From an uncultured Tolumonas sp. (GTDB lineage Bacteria; Pseudomonadota; Gammaproteobacteria; Enterobacterales; Aeromonadaceae), in the NCBI GenBank assembly GCA_903931645.1, contig CAIZDF010000351.1:1-10195 (forward strand): DNA of 10,195 bases, given 5' to 3'. Position numbers and translations under genes: made by a program. Below are positions 1 to 6,096 of the stretch, in pieces; position 1 is the first letter of the stretch, and each line of letters opens with the position of its first letter. The notes beneath the pieces were generated by a model. The model was not told the origin of the DNA and ran no database searches. It saw only the letters and a list, made by a program, of their open reading frames with translations.

Positions 1-97
1 CGGTAACTGGTGAATCATTAAAATCTATATCGAGATCAACTAGGTTTTTTAGTTTTAGAACATGGAGTGAAACTAATCTTTGTTGGCTTACAGCCAT
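1..97 (-). CDS. Partial AAA/ABC-type ATPase-like protein (N-terminus only)
   Basis: This reading frame starts at the ATG at 97-95 on the minus strand and runs off the left edge after 32 codons with no stop. The peptide begins MAVSQQRLVSLHVLKLKNL and continues VDLDIDFNDSPVT. This matches the first beta-strands of OLD/RecF/SMC-like AAA ATPases, where a segment of the form 'I.NFKNL....IDF....T' comes just before the Walker A loop. Walker A itself would lie outside the window, so the ATPase call is an inference from a short stretch. The start is supported by a GAGG Shine-Dalgarno sequence five bases upstream. The frame stays open further upstream to an ATG at 190, but that start has no good ribosome site and falls on the predicted transcription start. 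The gene is divergent from hsdM. ATPases of this class are common in defence islands next to R-M loci. Confidence 0.5.
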   Translation of the reverse strand, partial: MAVSQQRLVSLHVLKLKNLVDLDIDFNDSPVT

Positions 98-102
98 AAA
101 AA

Positions 103-106
103 CCTC
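103..106 (-). promoter_or_regulatory. Shine-Dalgarno site of the divergent ATPase-like gene
   Basis: The minus strand reads GAGG here, five bases before the ATG at 97. It decides between this start and the in-frame ATG at 190, which has no comparable site. Confidence 0.5.
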
Positions 107-196
107 ATTAATTATTAAGTTGCATAACAGCCTATTAAGCCAAACCCTCCCGCATTTCCTCTCTAAATAAGCATCAACAACGGAATTCATGGATTC

Positions 197-225
197 AATC
201 TACTACTGCCCCACATGCCTAACAA
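197..225 (-). promoter_or_regulatory. Candidate sigma-70 promoter for the divergent gene
   Basis: On the minus strand, a -35-like TTGTTA (225-220) is followed after exactly 17 bases by a -10-like TAGATT (202-197). Each matches consensus at four of six positions. Transcription would begin near 190, leaving a leader of roughly 90 bases before the start codon at 97. The assignment rests on pattern matching only. Confidence 0.3.
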
Positions 226-227
226 TG

Positions 228-241
228 ATTTTGCACAAAAT
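228..241. repeat. Short inverted repeat, possible operator
   Basis: The sequence ATTTTG-CA-CAAAAT has perfect six-base arms around a two-base centre. It lies in the divergent intergenic region, just upstream of the candidate -35 of the minus-strand gene, so a repressor bound here could affect either direction. A role as operator is inference; AT-rich DNA gives such repeats by chance fairly often. Confidence 0.3.
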
Positions 242-288
242 AAAACCACTAAATCTATAGGGCAAAGTACAAAACTTGTCTCAGCTTC

Positions 289-300
289 TTTGATATCAAA
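289..300. repeat. 12-base perfect palindrome upstream of hsdM, possible operator
   Basis: TTTGATATCAAA is a perfect palindrome 61 bases before the hsdM start codon. It overlaps a -35-like TTGATA (290-295). The position would suit a regulator of the R-M operon, but no controller (C) protein gene is visible in the window. Confidence 0.3.
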
Positions 301-361
301 CACCCCATCTGGCGCCATTTTCGGTAAACTACTGTCAAATCATTCAGGCAGTTAGCAGATC

Positions 362-1966
362 ATGGCAAAAGCACCGGCAAAGAAAGCGCAGAAGGGGTTT
401 GAAGAAACCCTGTGGGACACCGCCAATCAATTACGTGGCAGTGTTGAGTCATCAGAATATAAACACGTGGTGTTAAGTCTGGTGTTCTTAAAGTTCATCA
501 GCGACAAGTTTGAAGCCCGCCGCGAAGCACTGATCAAAGATGGCAAAGCAGCGTTTGTTGATATGGATGTCTTCTATCAGCAAGACAACATCTTCTATCT
601 GCCGGAAGAAACCCGCTGGTCGTTTATTCAGGCTCATGCCAAGCAAGATGACATCGCCGTGCTCATCGACACCGCGCTCTCGACCATTGAAAAACGTAAT
701 CCGTCACTGCAAGGCGCGCTGCCTGACAACTACTTCTCACGCCAAAACTTGGAAGTGAAAAAGCTCGCCTCGCTGATTGACTCTATCGAAAACATCGACA
801 CCTTGGCCGATGAATGCCACCTGAGTGAAGAAGATCTGGTCGGTCGGGTGTATGAATATTTCTTAGGGAAATTTGCCGCCACCGAAGGTAAAGGCGGTGG
901 TGAGTTTTATACGCCCAAATGCATCGTGACGCTGCTGGCCGAGATGCTCGAACCCTACCAAGGTAAAATTTACGACCCATGTTGTGGCTCAGGCGGCATG
1001 TTCGTGCAGTCGGTGAAGTTTGTGCAAAGCCATCAGGGTAAGAGTAAAGATATTGCCGTGTTCGGGCAGGAACTCACTGCCACCACTTACAAGCTGGCGA
1101 AGATGAACCTCGCGATTCGTGGGTTGTCGGGCAACTTGGGCGAGAAACCAGCCGACACCTTCTTCAACGACCAGCATAAAGATCTGAAAGCCGATTTCAT
1201 TATGGCGAACCCGCCATTTAACCTGAAAGATTGGCGTAACGAATCTGAGCTGACCGATGACCCGCGCTTTGCGGGCTATCGCACGCCGCCGACAGGTAAT
1301 GCCAACTACGGTTGGATCTTACACATGCTGTCGAAGCTGTCAGAAACTGGCACCGCAGGCTTTGTGCTGGCAAACGGCTCGATGAGCTCGAACACCAGTG
1401 GGGAAGGCGAGATCCGTGCCAAGATGATCGAAAACGACGTCGTGGAGTGCATGATCGCCTTGCCCGGTCAGCTGTTCTTCACCACGCAAATTCCGGTCTG
1501 TTTATGGTTTATAACAAAAAACAAAAAAGCCGATTTGTCGCACGGCTACCGTAACCGCGAAGGCGAGACGCTGTTTATCGATGCGCGTGACATGGGCACC
1601 ATGATCAGCCGCACCACCAAAGAGCTGACGCTGGAAGACATTGCCACCATCGCCGACACCTATCATGCATGGCGCAGCACGCCGGAAGAGTTAGCCGACC
1701 GCATCACTCGTGGTGAAAGTAAGCTCGAAAAATATGACGACATCGCTGGTTTCTGCAAAGTGGCAACCACGGCAGAAATGAAAGCCAACGACTATGTGCT
1801 GACGCCGGGGCGCTATGTCGGTGCAGCTGATATTGAAGATGACGGCATTGCTTTCGAAACTAAGATGCGTGAATTGTCGCAAACCTTGTTCCAACAGATG
1901 AATCAGGCGGAAGCATTAGATCAATCTATTCGTCAGAATCTGGAGGCGTTGGGATATGGGGAATAA
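362..1966 (+). CDS. hsdM: Type I R-M system DNA adenine methyltransferase subunit HsdM
   Basis: HsdM transfers a methyl group from S-adenosylmethionine to adenine N6 within the bipartite target chosen by HsdS. An M2S1 complex is the methyltransferase, and adding HsdR makes the restriction enzyme. The 534 residues are a normal length. An N-terminal helical HsdM_N domain (about 10-150; FEETLWDTANQLRG, VFLKFISDKFE) precedes the N6-methyltransferase domain. That domain has the FYTP signature at 182-185, the AdoMet-binding loop DPCCGSGG at 205-212 (motif I), and the catalytic NPPF at 283-286 (motif IV), all intact. The start is the first ATG after an in-frame TAG at 353-355, though the ribosome site is weak. 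The end overlaps hsdS by 11 bases, indicating translational coupling. Composition is even and GC-richer than the neighbouring hsdS recognition domains. Assignment is secure; the type I subfamily (IA-ID) is not determined. Confidence 0.97.
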   Translation: MAKAPAKKAQKGFEETLWDTANQLRGSVESSEYKHVVLSLVFLKFISDKFEARREALIKDGKAAFVDMDVFYQQDNIFYLPEETRWSFIQAHAKQDDIAVLIDTALSTIEKRNPSLQGALPDNYFSRQNLEVKKLASLIDSIENIDTLADECHLSEEDLVGRVYEYFLGKFAATEGKGGGEFYTPKCIVTLLAEMLEPYQGKIYDPCCGSGGMFVQSVKFVQSHQGKSKDIAVFGQELTATTYKLAKMNLAIRGLSGNLGEKPADTFFNDQHKDLKADFIMANPPFNLKDWRNESELTDDPRFAGYRTPPTGNANYGWILHMLSKLSETGTAGFVLANGSMSSNTSGEGEIRAKMIENDVVECMIALPGQLFFTTQIPVCLWFITKNKKADLSHGYRNREGETLFIDARDMGTMISRTTKELTLEDIATIADTYHAWRSTPEELADRITRGESKLEKYDDIAGFCKVATTAEMKANDYVLTPGRYVGAADIEDDGIAFETKMRELSQTLFQQMNQAEALDQSIRQNLEALGYGE

Positions 1967-3356
1967 GTGGAACACTATAAAACTAAAAGATATAACAACA
2001 AAGATAACTAAAGGGTCAACGCCTACGGCAAATGATGGTGGCTTTACCATTGAAGGAATTAACTTCATTAAAGCAGAATCTGTTGATTACTCAGGAAACA
2101 TTGATACAACAAAATTTGTTTATATTTCAGAAGAGATTAATGAAAAGTATAAAAGATCACAGCTTGCTGAGAATGATATACTTTTTTCTATGGCTGGTGC
2201 ATTTTTAGGGAAATCAGGTTTTGTAGAAAAAATTCATTTGCCAGCTAATACGAATCAAGCATTAGCATTAATCAGAATTGATACGTTTAAAGCATACCCA
2301 AAATTTGTTCATTACGTTTTACAGCATCCATCAATCACTCATTTCGTAAATAGTTCAATTTCTCAATCTGCTCAACCAAACATTAATTTACAGCAGATCG
2401 GTGATTTAGATATTTTTTTTCCTCCATTATCAATTCAACAGGAAGTGGCTGATTTTTTATTAACTATAGATAAAAAAATCACCATCAACCGCCAAATTAA
2501 CCAAACCCTCGAACAGATGGCGCAAACGCTGTTTAAGTCGTGGTTTGTCGATTTTGACCCCGTGATCGATAACGCGCTTGATGCGGGCAATGAGATCCCC
2601 GAGTCGTTACAAGCTCGTGCCGAGCTGCGCCAGCAAGTGCGCGCCAGTCAAGACTTTCAGCCACTACCCGCCGAGGTTCGGGCACTGTTTCCGGCTGAGT
2701 TTGAAGAGAGTGAATTGGGCTGGGTGCCGAAGGGGTGGGAATGCAAAGATATGACACAGCTTGTCGATACCGTGTCTATAACTTATCCGCTTAAATCTGT
2801 TGAAAAGGTAATATTTTTAAATACAGGTGATATTGAGAATGGCCGATTTTTACACTGTAATTATTCCTCAGTAGAAGGTCTTCCGGGGCAAGCTAAAAAA
2901 TCTATTCAAAAAGGCGATATTCTTTTTAGTGAAATCCGGCCCCAAAACAAACGATTTGCTTTTGTGAATTTCGATGCAGACCACCATGTTGTTTCAACCA
3001 AATTGATGGTGTTAAGGGCTAAAGATAAAATTGACCCTTTACTACCGTATTTCATTTTGACACTAGAAAAAAACACAGATGAATTGCAGCGAATTGCCGA
3101 GTTGCGTTCTGGCACATTTCCTCAAATAACTTATAAAGAACTTGAAATGCTTGGTTGTGTGTTACCGAATAACATTGAATTACTTGATGTATTTGTGTCG
3201 AGTTATTTAAAACCAATGTATTCAAGAAATTTTGCATTGACCGACCAAAATGAGCAATTAGCACAACTCCGCGACACCTTGCTTCCAAAACTCATTTCCG
3301 GTGAATTGCGGTTAGATGATCTGCCCGATGAGGTCGTTACAGCGGCCAACGAATAA
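1956..3356 (+). CDS. hsdS: Type I R-M system specificity subunit HsdS
   Basis: HsdS recognises the two halves of the bipartite target and scaffolds HsdM and HsdR. Its 466 residues show the usual two-fold plan. The first target recognition domain spans about 1-165, and a conserved central helical spacer about 170-266 (INRQINQTLEQMAQTLFKSW, then a segment ending LGWVPKGW). The second recognition domain spans about 267-425, followed by a C-terminal conserved helix (about 426-466; NEQLAQLRDTLLPKLISGEL). A GGAGG at 1942-1946, inside hsdM, is nine bases before the ATG. Both recognition domains are strongly AT-rich: 60-base samples at 2101 and 3181 are 22% and 27% GC. The central segment is 62% GC at 2581 and 2641. 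This pattern suggests the recognition domains were acquired separately from the scaffold. The DNA target cannot be predicted from sequence alone. Confidence 0.96.
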   Translation: MGNKWNTIKLKDITTKITKGSTPTANDGGFTIEGINFIKAESVDYSGNIDTTKFVYISEEINEKYKRSQLAENDILFSMAGAFLGKSGFVEKIHLPANTNQALALIRIDTFKAYPKFVHYVLQHPSITHFVNSSISQSAQPNINLQQIGDLDIFFPPLSIQQEVADFLLTIDKKITINRQINQTLEQMAQTLFKSWFVDFDPVIDNALDAGNEIPESLQARAELRQQVRASQDFQPLPAEVRALFPAEFEESELGWVPKGWECKDMTQLVDTVSITYPLKSVEKVIFLNTGDIENGRFLHCNYSSVEGLPGQAKKSIQKGDILFSEIRPQNKRFAFVNFDADHHVVSTKLMVLRAKDKIDPLLPYFILTLEKNTDELQRIAELRSGTFPQITYKELEMLGCVLPNNIELLDVFVSSYLKPMYSRNFALTDQNEQLAQLRDTLLPKLISGELRLDDLPDEVVTAANE

Positions 3357-3368
3357 AAAGGTGAACCC

Positions 3369-4355
3369 ATGAGCACGGAAACCTTAATTTACCAAAGTGA
3401 AGACGGCGCGCTGCAACTGCCTGTCGCACTGGAAAACGAAACCGTCTGGTTGTCGCAAGCCCAGATGGTGGCGCTGTTTGGTCGTGATAAATCGGTTATA
3501 TCGCGGCATATTCGTAATATATTCAACGATGAAGAGCTGCTCCCCGCTCAAGTTGTTGCAAAATTTGCAACAACTGCCGACGATGGCAAACGCTATCAGG
3601 TCGATTACTATAATCTTGATGTGATTATCTCGGTGGGCTATCGCGTGAAATCACAGCAAGGTGTGAAATTTCGCCAATGGGCCACCCAAACGCTGAAACA
3701 ACACCTGTTGCAGGGTTACACCATCAATCGCCAGCGGTTTGAGCAAAATGCAGCTGAATTAGAGCAAGCATTATCACTCATCAATAAAGCCATTCAGACA
3801 CCATCACTCACGACACAAACCGGTAAAGGGTTGGTTGATATTATCAGCCGCTACACACAAACCTTTCTCTGGTTGCAACGTTACGATGAAGGCTTATTGA
3901 CCGAACCCAAAGGCCAAACGGGTGGTGACCTCGCTGATCTTGGTGATGCCATGCAGGCGCTGAACGAATTGAAGCAGCAACTCATTGCTCGTGAAGAAGC
4001 CACCGAACTCTTTGCCCGTCTGCGCAGTGATGGCCTGAGTGCAATTTGGGGAAATCTGCAACAAACCGTATTTGGTGAGCCCGCTTATGCCACCGTTGAA
4101 AGCAAAGCGGCACACCTGCTCTATTTTGTGGTGAAAAACCACCCGTTTGTCGATGGCAATAAGCGCAGCGGCGCGTTTCTGTTTGTTGATTTCCTGCACC
4201 GGAATGGCCGTTTATACCATCCAACGGGTGAGGTGGTTATTAATGACAATGGTCTGGCTGCCATTACCTTGCTGGTTGCCGAGTCAGACCCTGCGCATAA
4301 AGAAACGATCATCCGCTTAATCATGAATATGCTGTCACAGGAAAAACACGCATGA
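3369..4355 (+). CDS. RhuM family protein with C-terminal Fic/Doc domain
   Basis: This 328-residue protein joins two parts. Residues about 1-125 match the RhuM ('virulence protein RhuM') N-terminal module, with a helix-turn-helix-like segment at about 26-52 (WLSQAQMVALFGRDKSVISR) and the family signature around YYNLDVIISVGYRVKS and FRQWATQTL. Residues about 210-320 are a Fic/Doc domain with the active-site loop H258-P-F-V-D-G-N-K-R266. Fic enzymes usually AMPylate proteins; P1 Doc, which also has lysine after the asparagine, phosphorylates EF-Tu. The target here is unknown. I see no (S/T)xxxE(G/N) self-inhibitory motif. AAGG at 3358 gives a ribosome site, and only 12 bases separate it from hsdS. 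The stop overlaps the SWIM gene in ATGA. Sited inside the R-M operon, it may be a guard or toxin-like effector, which is inference. Confidence 0.9.
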   Translation: MSTETLIYQSEDGALQLPVALENETVWLSQAQMVALFGRDKSVISRHIRNIFNDEELLPAQVVAKFATTADDGKRYQVDYYNLDVIISVGYRVKSQQGVKFRQWATQTLKQHLLQGYTINRQRFEQNAAELEQALSLINKAIQTPSLTTQTGKGLVDIISRYTQTFLWLQRYDEGLLTEPKGQTGGDLADLGDAMQALNELKQQLIAREEATELFARLRSDGLSAIWGNLQQTVFGEPAYATVESKAAHLLYFVVKNHPFVDGNKRSGAFLFVDFLHRNGRLYHPTGEVVINDNGLAAITLLVAESDPAHKETIIRLIMNMLSQEKHA

Positions 4356-6067
4356 GTTCACGCGACCCGAACACCGCACCAGCCAATAAGCCATTAATTG
4401 ACATCGAAGAGTTGCTGTTAACCGCCGGGCCGCAAACTTTCCAGAAAGGTGTCTTGCTGTTTCAGAAAAATAAAGTCAGCAATATAAAAATGAAGGGCAA
4501 CACGGCAACCGCAACGGTGCAAGGCTCGTTGAGTTATCAGGTGAAGATGACCATACAACCCGAGCTCACATGCCAGTGCACCTGCCCGGCAGCGGAATAT
4601 ATGACTGTCTGTAAACATGCGGTGGCGGTTGGGTTATCGCTGAATGGGCCGCTCGCCGATGTTGAAGATGAAACCAGAGACGAGCAGGTTTTACGCCGTT
4701 ATTTCAGCGAGAAAAGTGCGCCAGAGTTAGTTGAGCTGTTACTGCAATCGCTCGAAAGTGATGAGCTGCAGTGGCGAAACTGGCTGCTGAAAGCCAAACT
4801 GTCACAAAACGATATGTCGCTCGCCGAGCTGAAAAAACTGGTGACCAAAGCCCTGCCAGTCCGCGATATTTGGGGTTGGAGCGAAGTCTCGAGTTATTTT
4901 TCTGCCGCAGAGAAACAAATCGATAGCCTGTGGAATGCCATGGTGAGCCTGCCAATAGAAAGCCAATGGCAGCTAACAGAGCATGTGCTCATGCGCCTGA
5001 ATAAAGTGCTGGAACGGATAGATGATTCCGGCGACTACCGTTTTGGCATTGAAGGTCAGATCAGTGAAAAAATGCCTGAGTTGTTTGAGCTGTTAAGCTG
5101 GCCAGCAGAAAAGAAAGCGCAATGGTTGTTTGAGCACCTGAATCAACGTGAATATGACGTCTTCCCTGATATTAACGCGAACTTCACGGTGACTGGCGAA
5201 GTGGAAGCCTGCCTGCTGAAAATGTGCCGAAGTACGCTTGAAGAAATGGCCGATGAACTAAAATCAGGTAAAGATCGCACGGATATCGCTCGGCGCATGC
5301 GTGTCTATGCGCAACCACTATTGAAAGCGGCGCGCGCTATCAATAACTGGCGTGAAGAAGAGCGGTTATTGGCGATGCAGGCTTATCAATGCCGCGATTA
5401 TCTGGCGCTGGCGCAGTTGTGTCTTGATCATCAAGAAGAGTTAGATGCCGAAGATTGGCTGCTGCGGGCTAAAAAAGTCGCCACGCAATATGAGAAGCAA
5501 AACTGTGCGAATATAGATATCAAGGTCAGAATAGCACTCGGTGAAACCGCGCAGGCATGGAAATTAGGTTGGCAGTTATTTGAAAATGCACGGTCTTTTC
5601 GTGCGTTTCAGGAACTACAAGAACTGCATGACGAATTGGGTCAGCCAGAGCCTGAATTGCTGACCAAAGTCGAACAGTTATTTGCTAACCCCAAAAATCA
5701 ACACCAACGCGATGCACAGTGCGAATTTTATCTCAGCATTGGCAAACCAGATGCAGCGAAGCAATGTGTAAAAGAGGGTTTAATCTCTATTGAGCTGTTG
5801 CTGAAAGTCGCCGATGCCATTGTAGCCACAGCCCCTTCAGAATCACTTGCTATCTATTTGCAGGTGGCCAGAAAAATGCTCGAAATTTCAGACAATAAGA
5901 TTTACCAACGCGTGACTGATCTTCTGCTGCATTTACAGAAGCAATTAAAACGCCAGCAGCATCCGCTAGGTGATTTTGAGGCGGCAGTCGGTGAATTAGC
6001 GATGGAGTTCCGCCGTAAACGTAATTTTACTGCGTTGCTCAATAAGCACTTTCCACACTGCGTTTAA
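4352..6067 (+). CDS. SWIM zinc-finger domain protein of unknown function
   Basis: This 571-residue protein has a SWIM zinc finger near its N-terminus, with ligands C76-x-C78-x8-C87-x-H89, matching the family pattern CxCx(n)CxH. SWIM fingers are thought to bind DNA or proteins. The rest (about 110-571) is predominantly helical, rich in Leu, Ala, Glu and Lys, with TPR-like stretches, and ends in the basic FRRKRNFTALLNKHF segment often seen at the C-terminus of long SWIM proteins. No catalytic motif or membrane segment is visible. The start codon overlaps the stop of the RhuM-Fic gene (ATGA, 4352-4355), so the two are probably translationally coupled. The stop is 29 bases before hsdR. Composition resembles that of hsdM and hsdR, so it does not look like a recent insertion. 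A role in R-M control or as partner of the Fic protein is possible but unproven. Confidence 0.85.
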   Translation: MSSRDPNTAPANKPLIDIEELLLTAGPQTFQKGVLLFQKNKVSNIKMKGNTATATVQGSLSYQVKMTIQPELTCQCTCPAAEYMTVCKHAVAVGLSLNGPLADVEDETRDEQVLRRYFSEKSAPELVELLLQSLESDELQWRNWLLKAKLSQNDMSLAELKKLVTKALPVRDIWGWSEVSSYFSAAEKQIDSLWNAMVSLPIESQWQLTEHVLMRLNKVLERIDDSGDYRFGIEGQISEKMPELFELLSWPAEKKAQWLFEHLNQREYDVFPDINANFTVTGEVEACLLKMCRSTLEEMADELKSGKDRTDIARRMRVYAQPLLKAARAINNWREEERLLAMQAYQCRDYLALAQLCLDHQEELDAEDWLLRAKKVATQYEKQNCANIDIKVRIALGETAQAWKLGWQLFENARSFRAFQELQELHDELGQPEPELLTKVEQLFANPKNQHQRDAQCEFYLSIGKPDAAKQCVKEGLISIELLLKVADAIVATAPSESLAIYLQVARKMLEISDNKIYQRVTDLLLHLQKQLKRQQHPLGDFEAAVGELAMEFRRKRNFTALLNKHFPHCV

Positions 6068-6096
6068 GCGTAGCGGATAAGATCAGGGATGATGAA

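Larger units (their letters stand above)
98..361. other. Divergent intergenic region between the ATPase-like gene and hsdM
   Basis: These 264 bases separate two divergent genes and are visibly AT-rich. They hold the candidate minus-strand promoter and two short inverted repeats (228-241 and 289-300). I found no convincing sigma-70 promoter for hsdM. The best attempts are TTGCAC at 231 with TATAGG at 256 (19-base spacer), and TTGATA at 290 with no good -10. I see no additional gene and no terminator here. Confidence 0.6.

Noticed and set aside
98..190. N-terminal extension of the divergent gene to an ATG at 190
   Set aside because: The frame is open, but the added 31 residues look unlike an ATPase N-terminus, the start lacks a ribosome site, and it coincides with the predicted transcription start.
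231..261. Sigma-70 promoter for hsdM (TTGCAC with TCTATA or TATAGG)
   Set aside because: Only three of six -35 positions match, and the -10 either matches poorly or needs a 19-base spacer. Too weak to annotate as a feature.
1516..1528. Two runs of six A separated by one C in hsdM, a possible slippage or frameshift site
   Set aside because: The frame continues intact and encodes the conserved FITKNKKADL segment with full-length HsdM. Lysine and asparagine codons explain the runs, and no downstream alternative frame of interest is seen.
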